This document shows positions 9,501-17,739 of a stretch of DNA of 64,000 nt, piece by piece. The stretch's first letter is position 1; every line of letters starts with the position of its first letter. Source of the DNA: Larkinella punicea (GTDB taxonomy: Bacteria > Bacteroidota > Bacteroidia > Cytophagales > Spirosomataceae). The stretch is from assembly GCF_003334855.1 (NCBI RefSeq), contig NZ_QOWE01000032.1, forward strand, positions 40,979 through 104,978. The letters run 5' to 3'. The notes under the pieces were generated by a model that saw only the letters and a list, made by a program, of their open reading frames with translations, searched no databases and was not told the origin of the DNA. The translations under genes and the position numbers were made by a program.

Positions 9501-10174
9501 TCTTTGAGTGTAAAATACCCGCCGTGTTCGCCGTGGCTATACATTGGGTGATGGCCGGCCAGCACCACTTTTTTGTTCTGATTTCGGGCCAGCACATCGT
9601 CCAGCAGCAGCAGAAAAGAAGGCAGATCTTTCGCTTCACAATCCGATTCTTCACCCGGTTTGTCCCAGGGATGAAGCCACCATTGGGTATCGATCAAAAC
9701 CAGGGTAATCTCGTCATTCAAAGCCACTTCGACCGGCCCCGGACAGCCGTCTTTCGGAAAAAACACGTCTTCACGACCCAGTTCGGCGGTTACGAAGGCG
9801 GCCTGGTTCCGCACCCGGTCCCAGCCTTCGCGTTTGCCCTGCTGCCAGTCGTGGTTGCCCGGAATGACGAAGGCGCGTCCTTTAAAACCGGACAGAATGG
9901 CGAGTTGATCCCGCATCCGGCGTTCGGCATCGGCGCGGTCGGCATGGGAAGAGTCGGGCAAGCCCCGGGGATAGATGTTGTCGCCGAGGTAAATCAGGCT
10001 GCTGTTGGCACCGCTGGTTTGCAACTGGCTTAGAACGGTTTTCAAAACCACATCCCCTTCCGGCTGGGGTTCGCCCGCGTCGCCCAACAAAAAAACCGTG
10101 TAGGGTTTCGACTGGGCGACAATCCGGAAGGGAAGGCATACAAGCAAAAGAAAGGCCGTGTAGAGTATCTTCAT
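6536..10174 (-). CDS. Metallophosphoesterase / kinase-like / Omp85 beta-barrel fusion
   Basis: 1212 aa from the ATG at 10174, which gives a signal peptide ending 'RIVAQ'; the frame to 10282 adds 36 unlikely residues. Residues ~25-345 form a calcineurin-like phosphoesterase with LGDAGEP (30-36), YLGDN (62-66), PGNHDW (105-110), GHHPMYSHG (207-215) and NGHDHN (287-292). Residues ~425-640 contain 'EYVLRSVEK' (449-457), 'WLGDWDRHDDQW' (582-593) and 'PIPRDRDQ' (608-615), which resemble the catalytic and metal loops of CotH/HipA-type kinases (inference). The C-terminal ~400 residues are an Omp85/BamA-like barrel with 'NLRGF' and a terminal Phe. The likely location is the outer membrane with the enzymatic domains in the periplasm. 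Confidence 0.85.
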   Translation of the reverse strand: MKILYTAFLLLVCLPFRIVAQSKPYTVFLLGDAGEPQPEGDVVLKTVLSQLQTSGANSSLIYLGDNIYPRGLPDSSHADRADAERRMRDQLAILSGFKGRAFVIPGNHDWQQGKREGWDRVRNQAAFVTAELGREDVFFPKDGCPGPVEVALNDEITLVLIDTQWWLHPWDKPGEESDCEAKDLPSFLLLLDDVLARNQNKKVVLAGHHPMYSHGEHGGYFTLKDHLFPLTDLNPSLYIPLPVLGSIYPVYRSLIGNIQDIQHPKYKLMRNGMVSLLKKYRNVVYVNGHDHNEQLILRDSIYYVTSGSGSKSVPVKKGRHSLFASSAKGFARLDFEENGKTRVRFFAPDGGSETGKLLFETAFTLPVKPLPTPESTTAPTEQNVIASGQYAASPLHRMLLGENYRDVWQSPVSVPVLNLRQEAGGLKPLQRGGGMQTFSLRMAGQDGKEYVLRSVEKYAENAIPKALRSGFVNDLVQDQISASHPFAALVVPPLADAVGVFHTNPKLVIVPDDSLLGPYRRTFARSLALFEERVDGNYANSSQFGGTKKILSTTKLLDKLADDNDNQVDQQAVLKARLFDIWLGDWDRHDDQWRWASFKTNKGLQFKPIPRDRDQAFFVNMGIIPKVVSRKWAMPKFQGFSNTIRDVPGLAFNARYFDRSFLTEPSLEEWLQTADSLSRQLTDAVIDEALKQLPEAAYQETAATIKAKLQSRRADLAHYAGELYRFLAKTVEVTGSDKKERFEVERLPDGQMTVVVSKLKKAGETGEQLYRRVFKVDETREVRLFGLGGDDEFIVKGKTNDGILLRIIGGKGRDQVTDSSSASGLRRETVVYDSKKTVVDPGSETRVRLSGKSKINAYDRKSFKYDVLFPQVSVQYNPDDGLFLGGGFLYTKHGFRKEPFAQQHRFVVNHAFATEAYNFNYDGTFTDVIGKADLRLDADLQAPNYVYNFFGLGNNTVFDKEKGIKYYRTRFENMAVSALLQHKVGSLNVYYGPAVESIEVEENEKRFINQFANTLPDGQNLFSRRWYAGLKAGFLIDNRDSKILPTRGTYWKTELRLYEGISTHSQGLTRLQSDLAFYASLRLPTTLTIASRVGGGVNFSDYEFFQANTLGGLSNLRGFRRTRFAGGSTLYNNTELRLKVATIRTYLFPAYLGVLAFNDVGRVWVKGEKSNTWHHGYGGGVWLSPYKQTVISFLYALSEEERLPMLRVGFLF

Positions 10175-10194
10175 ACGCCTATTACAAATCGAAA

Positions 10195-11049
10195 TTACGG
10201 CTGGTTCGCAAACTCGAGAATATAACCGGGTTTTCCGTCCCCTTCGCTGGCGATGTAAAGCGTTCCATCGGGCGCAAAGCAAATGCCTTCGGGCTGGCGG
10301 TACAGTTTCGGGTCAAGGGCTTCGGTGGCAACGACCTTCCCTTTCCGGTTGAGCACGACGACCATTTTTCCAACCGAAGTCAGGAAATACAGGTCGCCGG
10401 TTTTTGGATGAACAGCCAAACCCGACGGTTTGAATTTGTTGAATGGCACGCCAGCCTGGGTTAGCAGGTCATCCTTGATGGTCAAGCCTTTATAAACCAC
10501 CTTCGTTTTAATGTCGTACGTATAAACCGCCTTCTCGTTCTTCTTGGGGTTTTCTTTCACCGCAATCAGCAGCCGTTCGGTTTCGGCATCATACGCCAGG
10601 CCTTCCACCTCCGTTTTGGCCGGCAAATCCGTGGGCGTGCGGGCGATTTCCTTCGAAAACGGTTTAAAATGGTACAGATCGCCGTTGCTTTTCAGGGTAT
10701 AAATCTCACCTTTGGCCCATTCGATGCCTTCATAATCGCCGTAGCCCCCAAAAACCGACGAGTCGGTCACGGCTTCTTTTTTCAGATCGTAGATGTAAGC
10801 AACCGCCTTTTCGTCCTGCACACAGAGCAGTTGGTTGTCTTTGTAATACGATAGTCCGGAGATTTCTTCCAGATCGGGCGGAAGTGTAAAGCGACGGGTG
10901 GGTGTAGTCAGGTCGTAGGCCAACGGCTGTTTTTCAGCCGTAGCCTCTCCGTTAACAGCCTGATTTCCGGTATCATCCTTGCTTTTTTTGCCCGTACATG
11001 CTCCTAAAAAACAGAGCAGGGCGAGAACAACAACTTGCGATTTTTTCAT
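10195..11049 (-). CDS. SdiA-regulated-type beta-propeller lipoprotein
   Basis: 284 aa. The lipoprotein signal has lipobox LGAC at residues 14-17 (Cys17). The mature part reads as a six-bladed-propeller-like series ('LEEISGLSYYKDNQLLCVQDE', 'GDYEGIEWAKGEIYTL', 'KTEVEGLAYDAETERLLIAVKE', 'FKPSGLAVHPKTGDLYFLTS', 'RQPEGICFAPDGTLYIASEGDG'), characteristic of SdiA-regulated (PF06977) and phytase/esterase-like proteins. No catalytic residues can be named. It lies 20 nt upstream of the phosphoesterase fusion on the same strand, so the two are probably co-transcribed. A calcium-dependent phosphohydrolase role is possible but not shown. Confidence 0.8.
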   Translation of the reverse strand: MKKSQVVVLALLCFLGACTGKKSKDDTGNQAVNGEATAEKQPLAYDLTTPTRRFTLPPDLEEISGLSYYKDNQLLCVQDEKAVAYIYDLKKEAVTDSSVFGGYGDYEGIEWAKGEIYTLKSNGDLYHFKPFSKEIARTPTDLPAKTEVEGLAYDAETERLLIAVKENPKKNEKAVYTYDIKTKVVYKGLTIKDDLLTQAGVPFNKFKPSGLAVHPKTGDLYFLTSVGKMVVVLNRKGKVVATEALDPKLYRQPEGICFAPDGTLYIASEGDGKPGYILEFANQP

Positions 11050-11065
11050 TCAAAGAAGTTTCAAT

Positions 11066-12268
11066 TTACTTGACCGGGAAATAATAGGCCGCCAGGCCAA
11101 ACGCCAGGACGGAGGCTGCAAACCCGAACATAAAAGTGGTGTAGGAAATTCGGAGCAGGCGGTATTTTTTACCCAGTACTTTTCCCAGAAAATAAATATC
11201 CCGGGTCATGCTGCTGTAGAGAAAGTCGCTGTCGTTCATCATTTCCCGCATTCCCCACTCGTAATCGGCCAGATCCATTTTGTGAAAATTACCAAAAAAC
11301 AGCAGATTCGCCTGTTTCTGGTGAATGTCTTCTTTGGAAAACCGCCCGCTGGTGATGGTGGGACGGGTGGCCAGAATGGCAAAAATGGTCGCCACCAGGC
11401 AACTGGCGGTCAGCATAATGGTGGGAACAACCAACTGTGGCCACTCTTCCAGTTTCCGAATCAGAATACTGATGATCAGCGAGACAATGATCGTATTGAC
11501 CGAAATCATGATGTTGGCCTTGTTGTCGGCCATGGCGCTGAGCTGGAAGTGGTTTTGGGAAGTCACGCGGAACATGGTTTCGATGCCGCGTCCCGGTTTT
11601 TTAACCTTATCGGTCTCCTCTTCCGATTTGTGTTTATCCGAGGGTTTCCCGTCTTTCTCGTTTTCTTCGGCTTCCAGTTCGGCCAGTTTGCGACGGGCTT
11701 TTTTCAGATTTTTTTCTTTCTGCGGGGTTAAAACTAGTTTCCCGTATTCGGTAAAATAATGGTGTTTTTCCATGAGGACGATGGAGCCCTGCATCCACTT
11801 CCGTTTGCCTACTTTCCCGTAGATACTTTTCACTTCCTGCCGCAGCATCTCGCTCCGCTCAAAAAAACGGTCGGAACTCAGGTGAAACAGATCGGCATCG
11901 CAGAGCACTTCAGCCATTTTTGACCTCGGATTCTGGGGCATCCGGGTGGCCAGAATGTTGTCGACAACCACCTGAACCCGCTCTGGCCCCAGGGAAAGTG
12001 ATTCCAAAAACGGCTTGACCATTTCGGCACCGATCGTTTCGTGTTCCTGACAGGCTTTCGCATAACCGAGATCATGTAACCAGGCTGAAATCAGCACGTT
12101 TTCCAATTCTTCCGGGCTCAGGTCACTTTCTTTTCCAATCAATTCGGCGGCTTCAACCACCTCGCGGGTGTGTGTCAGGTTGTGGTAAACCAACGCAGCC
12201 GGCATTTCGTGAAGCAACGTTTCAGCGTATTCCCGCGTACGGGTAACTGACGATCGATCGGTAGGCAT
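11066..12268 (-). CDS. HD-domain + PycTM (DUF5706) membrane protein
   Basis: 400 aa from the ATG at 12268; the longer frame to 12316 starts with TTG. Residues 1-170 form an HD-type metal-dependent phosphohydrolase fold: 'YHNLTHTREVV' (H33), 'WLHDLGYA' (H65-D66) and 'LCDADLFHL' (D124). A charged linker (185-228) follows. The C-terminus carries the DUF5706/PycTM signature 'AMADNKANIMISVNTI' (245-260) with membrane helices at about 254-272, 280-300 and 374-396. PycTM is the transmembrane effector of Pycsar anti-phage systems, and HD-PycTM fusions are known in Bacteroidota. No pyrimidine cyclase gene is adjacent, so a defence role here is unproven. Confidence 0.85.
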   Translation of the reverse strand: MPTDRSSVTRTREYAETLLHEMPAALVYHNLTHTREVVEAAELIGKESDLSPEELENVLISAWLHDLGYAKACQEHETIGAEMVKPFLESLSLGPERVQVVVDNILATRMPQNPRSKMAEVLCDADLFHLSSDRFFERSEMLRQEVKSIYGKVGKRKWMQGSIVLMEKHHYFTEYGKLVLTPQKEKNLKKARRKLAELEAEENEKDGKPSDKHKSEEETDKVKKPGRGIETMFRVTSQNHFQLSAMADNKANIMISVNTIIVSLIISILIRKLEEWPQLVVPTIMLTASCLVATIFAILATRPTITSGRFSKEDIHQKQANLLFFGNFHKMDLADYEWGMREMMNDSDFLYSSMTRDIYFLGKVLGKKYRLLRISYTTFMFGFAASVLAFGLAAYYFPVK

Positions 12269-12460
12269 AATCAAGTTTCTGAGTTTAACGGAAAAAGTGG
12301 TTGCAGATTGTGACAAAAAATGGGATATAAAGTCTAAGTGATACCGGTAAATGAATCCAACGCGGACAATTTATAGGATTATTCTGATGATTCATCTATA
12401 CATTTCGGCGATTCGTCTTCAAATGAAATAAAATCAATTTACTTGGTAAACTCTGTTGAC

Positions 12461-12468
12461 TAGATTTG
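12461..12468 (+). promoter_or_regulatory. Promoter -7 element for the DUF5686 gene
   Basis: TAGATTTG matches the Bacteroidota sigma-A -7 consensus TAnnTTTG and lies about 40 nt before the ATG at 12507. A good -33 TTG at the usual 19-20 nt spacing is not present, so the assignment is tentative. Confidence 0.4.
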
Positions 12469-12506
12469 TGTTAAACCGGTATGATTCATACCACTTGCCT
12501 TTCCGA

Positions 12507-15035
12507 ATGAAGCACGTTATACGGGAGCGGTTCAGTATAGTTTTCGTTATTCTGAATACACTCTTTTTTCCTGTTCTTGCACAAACAGCCTACAAGATCA
12601 GTGGTCGCGTCACCGACGCTGGTACCGGAGAAGGCATTCCGTTCGCCAATATAGCCATTAAAGGCAAAACCGTTGGAACAACGTCGGATGAAAATGGCAA
12701 GTTTTCACTGACCTCCACCCAAACCGGTGATTCTCTCCTTTTCTCCAGTCTGGGTTATCAGAACCGGGCCTACCGCATCATTCCGGTGGCTACTCAGACC
12801 ATCGACGCCGTTCTGACCTCCTCTGCCACCAAACTTCAGGAAGTAAAAATATACGCCAAAGGCGGGGATCCGGCCTACCGCATCATCAGGGAAGCAATCC
12901 GACGGCGCGACCAGTTCGACCCCGACCAACTGACGGCTTTCCAATACGAAAGTTATTCCAAAGTGGAAGCCTACGTCAACAATTTTGCCAACGAGCGCAA
13001 AAATGGCCGCAAAGGAGGCCCGGTTGGCCGATTGCTCTCCAAACTCCCGGCCATATACGACAGCCAGGGGAAACCGGCGGTTCCGGTGTTTGTTTCGGAA
13101 ACTTTTTCGGAATACTACCAGCGGGCGAACCCCCGTAAAGTGAAAGAACGGATTTTGAAAAGCCGCGCTTCGGGTGTGGGCATCAGCGACGGCGGGGTTT
13201 CGGCCCAGTTAACCGGTTCGTCGTTTCAACAATACAATTTTTACCAGAATTACATCAGCCTGTTGCGGAAAGACCTGCCTTCTCCGCTGGGACAGGCCTG
13301 GCAAACCATTTATAAATTCCGGCTGATCGATACGATTACCGTTGGCGGACTCGTCTGTTATCAGGTCGACTTTGAACCCAAACGGCCTACCGATCTGGCG
13401 TTTTCCGGAACGGCCTGGATCGATACCACCCGCATGGGTCTCACGCAGATCGACGCCAAAATCGACCAGCGCGCCAACATCAATTTTGTCGATGAAATCC
13501 GGATTGAACAGGAATGGGAAGATGTGGGCGACAGCACCCAGACTTCTATGGTTCGGTTGCCGGTTTTAACGCAACTGTTGATCGATACCGACGAGCCGAC
13601 GCCCAATGCGCCCGGTGCATTGGTCCGAATGTATGTAGCAGCCCGGAATGTAAAAGTCAATGTGCCCAGGGAGTCGAAATTTTACGAACCGCCCCTGGAA
13701 CTGGCCGAAAACTACAGCGAAAAATCCCCGGCTTTCTGGCAAACGATTCGCCCCGAAGGACTAGATCCGAACGAACTGCGGGCTTTTACCATTGTCGATT
13801 CCGTCCGGAACGTGCCTTTCATGAAATTTCTGGGGGAAGTCGTGAATCTGACGGCTGTGGGTTATTACCCACTCGGATCCCTGCACCTCGACGCCGGTCC
13901 GCTGCTGAACAGCTACGCCTTTAACAACGTCGAAGGGCATCGCCTGCGACTGGGCTTGCGAACCAATTCGGGGTTTAGCCGCCGGTGGATTCTGGGCGGT
14001 TATCTGGCCTACGGAACACGCGACCAGCAGTTCAAATACGGTATGAACATCGACTACGTGGTTAGTAAAAAACCGTATACGATTGTCGGTATTCAGAAAA
14101 GTTATGACATCGAACGATTGGGGACATCGTCGGAAAACCTGGGCGGCAACACGATTTTTGCGGCTTATACCCGTTTCGGAACGCTGCGCCGTCCCTACAT
14201 GCAGGAATTTCACAATACCTACCTCCGAAGTGAACTGGGCAAGGGAATAACGCAAACGATCAGTTTACGAAACCGGTCATTCGAGCCGCTCTTTCCGTTC
14301 GCCTACAACACCAATGATCGGGAAACGATTACGGCCAGTCAGTATCGCACCACTGAATTGCTGTTCGAAACCCGGTTTGCTCCTGGTTCGCTGATGATTC
14401 AAAGCGACAACGACCGGTTCAGCGTGGAAGGTAACAACAATCCGGTGTTTACCTTTCGCTACCAGTTGGGGATGCAGGACGTTCTGCACGGCGATTTTTC
14501 TTACCACCGGTTTAGCCTGAATGTGCGCCATTCGTTCCGGATGGGCGTTCTGGGCCGAACCCGTTATCAGGTCAATGCCGGTTACATTCCGTCCACGATT
14601 CCGTATCCGCTGCTGTATATGCCGCTGGGCAACGAGACATTTTTCCGGGTCGAAAACTCGTATAACCTGATGAATTTCTTTGAATTTGTCACCGATCGGT
14701 ATGTGGGCGTGATGGCCGAGCATAATTTTGAAGGCTTGTTTTTCAACCGGATTCCGGCGATTCGGCGGCTAAAATGGCGGTTTCTGGCTACCGGAAACAT
14801 CCTGATGGGCGGAGTCAGCCAGGCCAATACGGCACTTATTCCAGCCACCAACCAGTTGGGCGAACCGGTTTTGGGCTTCCAGTCACTGAGCCGGGCGCCG
14901 TATGTAGAAGTCGGTTACGGCATCGACAATATCTTTAAGGTGTTCCGCGTCGATGCGATTCACCGCCTGACCTACCGGAACAATCCCAATATTTCGACCT
15001 TTGGAATCAAAGTTTCGGCCTGGGTAAATTTATAA
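12507..15035 (+). CDS. DUF5686 family outer-membrane protein with carboxypeptidase-like domain
   Basis: 842 aa from the ATG at 12507, which gives a signal peptide ending 'FPVLAQ'; the TTG-started frame from 12456 adds 17 residues. Residues ~30-105 form a carboxypeptidase-regulatory-like domain ('SGRVTDAGTGEGIPFANIAI', 'GTTSDENGKFSL'), as found at the N-terminus of TonB-dependent receptors. The following ~730 residues match DUF5686 ('DPAYRIIREAIRRRDQ' onward) and end in beta-barrel-like strands. No TonB plug is seen. It stands alone between HD-PycTM and the FKBP gene. The role is unknown; an outer-membrane surface location is inferred. Confidence 0.82.
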   Translation: MKHVIRERFSIVFVILNTLFFPVLAQTAYKISGRVTDAGTGEGIPFANIAIKGKTVGTTSDENGKFSLTSTQTGDSLLFSSLGYQNRAYRIIPVATQTIDAVLTSSATKLQEVKIYAKGGDPAYRIIREAIRRRDQFDPDQLTAFQYESYSKVEAYVNNFANERKNGRKGGPVGRLLSKLPAIYDSQGKPAVPVFVSETFSEYYQRANPRKVKERILKSRASGVGISDGGVSAQLTGSSFQQYNFYQNYISLLRKDLPSPLGQAWQTIYKFRLIDTITVGGLVCYQVDFEPKRPTDLAFSGTAWIDTTRMGLTQIDAKIDQRANINFVDEIRIEQEWEDVGDSTQTSMVRLPVLTQLLIDTDEPTPNAPGALVRMYVAARNVKVNVPRESKFYEPPLELAENYSEKSPAFWQTIRPEGLDPNELRAFTIVDSVRNVPFMKFLGEVVNLTAVGYYPLGSLHLDAGPLLNSYAFNNVEGHRLRLGLRTNSGFSRRWILGGYLAYGTRDQQFKYGMNIDYVVSKKPYTIVGIQKSYDIERLGTSSENLGGNTIFAAYTRFGTLRRPYMQEFHNTYLRSELGKGITQTISLRNRSFEPLFPFAYNTNDRETITASQYRTTELLFETRFAPGSLMIQSDNDRFSVEGNNNPVFTFRYQLGMQDVLHGDFSYHRFSLNVRHSFRMGVLGRTRYQVNAGYIPSTIPYPLLYMPLGNETFFRVENSYNLMNFFEFVTDRYVGVMAEHNFEGLFFNRIPAIRRLKWRFLATGNILMGGVSQANTALIPATNQLGEPVLGFQSLSRAPYVEVGYGIDNIFKVFRVDAIHRLTYRNNPNISTFGIKVSAWVNL

Positions 15036-15082
15036 CGGTTATCTTGCAGCCGTAAACGATTTCTGATTAACCAGACATTCTT

Positions 15083-15466
15083 ATGGCGAAAGCACCAGAG
15101 GCCGAAGTAGCGACCTTAAAAGAATTTATTGAGGCCAGTGGCATCTCCGCCACGGCCGATGACCGTGGTTTTTATTACACCATTCAGGCTCCGGGTTCGG
15201 GCGAAAAACCAACCGTTCGCTCCAATGTGACGGTGAATTATGAGGGCTCGCTGACCAACGGCAAAGTTTTTGACAGCAATAAAAACATCAGCTTTGGACT
15301 GTATCAGCTTATTCTGGGCTGGCAGGAAGGCATTCCGCTGATAGCACCGGGTGGCAGTATTACGCTGTATTTGCCCCCAAGTCTGGCCTATGGTTCACGC
15401 GCGCAGGGTGGCATTCCGGCCAATTCCATTCTGATTTTCAAGATTGATCTGATCCGGATTAACTAA
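15083..15466 (+). CDS. FKBP-type peptidyl-prolyl cis-trans isomerase
   Basis: 127 aa with no signal peptide. The FKBP core is clear: 'VTVNYEGSLTNGKVFDSN', 'LILGWQEGIPLIAPGGSITLYLPPSLAYGS' and 'GGIPANSILIFKIDLI'. The Asp-Trp-Tyr ring of the active site can be matched to D in 'KVFDS', W in 'GWQEG' and Y in 'LAYGS'. It should accelerate prolyl isomerisation in the cytoplasm. The gene is convergent with the SlyD-like FKBP gene, and a 41-bp perfect hairpin starts 3 nt after its stop. Confidence 0.93.
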   Translation: MAKAPEAEVATLKEFIEASGISATADDRGFYYTIQAPGSGEKPTVRSNVTVNYEGSLTNGKVFDSNKNISFGLYQLILGWQEGIPLIAPGGSITLYLPPSLAYGSRAQGGIPANSILIFKIDLIRIN

Positions 15467-15469
15467 CCA

Positions 15470-15566
15470 GGAATGATAAATGTAAAATGAGTAATGTCGA
15501 ATGTAAAAGTGAACAGCGCCTGGCTACTTTTACATTCGACATTACTCATTTTACATTTATCATTCC
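15470..15566. repeat. Heptad-repeat hairpin A (perfect 41-bp arms)
   Basis: Left arm 15470-15510 and right arm 15526-15566 are perfect reverse complements, separated by a 15-nt loop. Each arm reads as consecutive 7-nt units of the form AATGNNN (AATGATA, AATGTAA, AATGAGT, AATGTCG, AATGTAA) ending in AAGT at the loop. It fills the space between two convergent FKBP genes and could act as a bidirectional terminator, but it lacks the usual GC-rich stem and T-run. Relatives occur at 16130, 48940, 52459 and 53767. Confidence 0.9.
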
Positions 15567-15581
15567 CTTGGTAACTCTTAC

Positions 15582-16031
15582 TTACAGGATCAACTTGGAA
15601 GGATTGATTCCCACCAGTTCGATGTCAAAGATCAGTTCTTCGCCCGCCAGCGGATGGTTGGCGTCCAGCGTTACCGACGTGGCCGTCACATTCCGAACCA
15701 CCACCGGAACCGCCTGCGGGTTACCGTCCTGATGCATGTTGAGGGTTAATCCAATTTCCAGCTCAATATCATCCGGTATCAGCGAGCGGTCAAACTCAAA
15801 AATCATATCTTCGCTCGACGGACCGTAGGCATCTTCCACCGGAATCCGAACGGTTTTTGCCTGCCCTATCTCCATTCCTTTTACGCCTTCGTCGAAACCC
15901 CGGATGACCATGCCGCTTCCTACCTGAAACTGCAATGGCGACCGGCCACTGGAGGAATCAAACACGGTACCATCGTTTTTTCTGCCGGTATAGTGCACTT
16001 GCACCGTATCCCCAGCCTTTGCTTCTGCCAT
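15582..16031 (-). CDS. SlyD-like FKBP peptidyl-prolyl isomerase
   Basis: 149 aa from the ATG at 16031; the longer frame to 16088 adds residues unlike the family. The sequence is arranged as in SlyD proteins: an FKBP half ('VQVHYTGRKNDGTVFDSS', 'GSGMVIRGFDEGVKGMEIGQAKTVRIPVEDAYG') interrupted by an insert-in-flap domain ('FEFDRSLIPDDIELEIGLTL' to 'DANHPLAGEELIFDIELV'). SlyD enzymes combine prolyl isomerase and chaperone activity in the cytoplasm. The His-rich metal-binding tail of E. coli SlyD is absent. It is convergent with the other FKBP gene and downstream of proS on the same strand. Confidence 0.92.
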   Translation of the reverse strand: MAEAKAGDTVQVHYTGRKNDGTVFDSSSGRSPLQFQVGSGMVIRGFDEGVKGMEIGQAKTVRIPVEDAYGPSSEDMIFEFDRSLIPDDIELEIGLTLNMHQDGNPQAVPVVVRNVTATSVTLDANHPLAGEELIFDIELVGINPSKLIL

Positions 16032-16129
16032 AATACGAGTTGAATTGTGTAGCGGCAAAACTACCCAAACCCGCCGAAAGTCAGGCACAATTTGCCGATT
16101 ATTTGAGCCAATGTTCTTCGGGGTTGATG

Positions 16130-16191
16130 AATGATGAGCGATGAATGATGCCAGAAATCCGTCAACAACCCATCATTCATCATCCATCATT
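16130..16191. repeat. Heptad-repeat hairpin D (AATGATG type, imperfect)
   Basis: Left arm 16130-16150 and right arm 16171-16191 pair over 21 positions with three mismatches, around a 20-nt loop. The inner 11 bp (GATGAATGATG with its complement) are perfect. The unit is AATGATG. The element lies between proS (stop at 16196) and the SlyD-like gene, both on the minus strand, so it is in a tandem rather than convergent gap. Confidence 0.7.
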
Positions 16192-16195
16192 ATTC

Positions 16196-17668
16196 TCAAT
16201 AAGCCCTTGCAAAGACTACCCGTTGCTTCGACGGTTTTCCACTGTAAATACAGGTTCCTTCTTCCAGCTCAGCATCCAGCGGAATACAGCGGATGGTAGC
16301 TTTGGTTTCTTCCTTGATGGCTTCTTCAGTCTCGGAGGTGCCGTCCCAATGGGCCATCAGAAAACCGCCTTTTTCGATTTGTTCTTTAAATGCCTCATAC
16401 GTATCGACCCGGAACGTATGCTCCTGCCGGAACTGCGCGGCTTTATTGTATATGTTTACCTGAATCTCTTCCAGCAGATTCTGGATGTGCGCCACCAGGC
16501 CGTCGGCCGAAATGGTTTCTTTCGTTTTCAGATCCCGCCGGGCAATTTCAACGGTATTATTTTCAAAGTCCCGCATCCCCATCGCCAGCCGAACGGGCAC
16601 CCCCCGTAGTTCGTATTCGGCGAATTTCCAGCCCGGTTTGTTTGCATCACTGGTATCGTATTTAACCGAAATGCCGACCTTCTTCAGTTCCTTGATCAGC
16701 GGATTAATTTTTTCCGATAACTGCGCCAGTTGCTCATCGTTGCGGAAAATAGGAATAATCACCACCTGAATCGGGGCCAGTTTGGGCGGCAAAACCAGGC
16801 CGTCGTCGTCGGAATGGGCCATAATCAGAGCGCCCATCAAGCGGGTGCTGACGCCCCAGGAAGTTCCCCAGACGTAATCCTGCTGGTTGTCTTTGGTCAG
16901 GAATTTCACATCAAAGGCTTTGGCAAAATTCTGTCCCAGAAAGTGGGATGTTCCCGCCTGCAGGGCCTTGCCGTCCTGCATCATGGCCTCGATGCAAAGC
17001 GTATCATCGGCCCCCGCAAACCGTTCATTGGCGGTTTTGGTCCCCCGGATCACCGGCATCGCCATCCATTCTTCCGCAAACGTGGCGTAGACGTTCAGCA
17101 TTTGGGTTGTTTCTTCCATCGCTTCCTTCGCCGTCGAATGGGCGGTGTGCCCCTCCTGCCAGAGGAATTCGGAAGTCCGCAGAAAAATCCGGGTTCGCAT
17201 TTCCCAGCGAACGACGTTGGCCCACTGATTGATCAGCAGCGGCAGATCCCGGTAAGACTGAATCCAGTTTTTATACGAACTCCAGATGACGGTTTCCGAC
17301 GTAGGACGCACGATCAGTTCCTCTTCCAGTTTTGCTTCCGGATCCACGATGACACCAGAGCCATCTTCCGCATTTTTCAGCCGGTAGTGGGTCACTACGG
17401 CACATTCTTTCGCGAAACCTTCCACGTGGGAGGCTTCTTTACTCAAAAACGATTTCGGAATGAACAACGGGAAATAAGCATTGCTGTGGCCGGTTTCCTT
17501 GAACATATCGTCCAAAGCCCGCTGCATTTTTTCCCAGATCGAAAAACCGTACGGTTTGATCACCATACAGCCACGAACCGCCGAATTTTCGGCCAGGTCC
17601 GCCCTTTTAATTAACTCGTTATACCACTCGGAATAATTCTCGGAACGCGAAGGAATTGCTTTTGCCAT
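16196..17668 (-). CDS. proS: Prolyl-tRNA synthetase (archaeal/eukaryotic-like type)
   Basis: 490 aa. Class II synthetase motifs are visible: motif 2 around '[24 protein letters not shown]' and the characteristic '[19 protein letters not shown]', followed by '[20 protein letters not shown]'. A C-terminal anticodon-binding domain ('[11 protein letters not shown]', '[19 protein letters not shown]') and a tail ending 'VVFARAY' complete the shorter ProRS form that lacks the bacterial editing insertion; this form is common in Bacteroidota. It charges tRNA-Pro in the cytoplasm. Full length, no irregularity seen. Confidence 0.96.
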   Translation of the reverse strand: MAKAIPSRSENYSEWYNELIKRADLAENSAVRGCMVIKPYGFSIWEKMQRALDDMFKETGHSNAYFPLFIPKSFLSKEASHVEGFAKECAVVTHYRLKNAEDGSGVIVDPEAKLEEELIVRPTSETVIWSSYKNWIQSYRDLPLLINQWANVVRWEMRTRIFLRTSEFLWQEGHTAHSTAKEAMEETTQMLNVYATFAEEWMAMPVIRGTKTANERFAGADDTLCIEAMMQDGKALQAGTSHFLGQNFAKAFDVKFLTKDNQQDYVWGTSWGVSTRLMGALIMAHSDDDGLVLPPKLAPIQVVIIPIFRNDEQLAQLSEKINPLIKELKKVGISVKYDTSDANKPGWKFAEYELRGVPVRLAMGMRDFENNTVEIARRDLKTKETISADGLVAHIQNLLEEIQVNIYNKAAQFRQEHTFRVDTYEAFKEQIEKGGFLMAHWDGTSETEEAIKEETKATIRCIPLDAELEEGTCIYSGKPSKQRVVFARAY

Positions 17669-17739
17669 GGGTAACTAAACTTTTTTTTGATCACGGTTAA
17701 ACCCTACGGTACAAATGTGGGTCTAATGTTATGAGAAGC

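Noticed and set aside
5205..12268. Reading the cyclase and HD-PycTM as an intact Pycsar operon
   Set aside because: The genes are 4.5 kb apart on opposite strands with two unrelated genes between, and the cyclase has six membrane helices unlike typical PycC.
15470..15566. Interpreting hairpin A only as an ordinary transcription terminator
   Set aside because: The stem is AT-rich, very long and internally periodic, and relatives lie in tandem gaps or beside a normal terminator; termination may occur but does not explain the structure.
16730..17614. 294-codon open frame opposite proS
   Set aside because: Antisense shadow of a conserved synthetase gene; no recognisable motif and no upstream signal.
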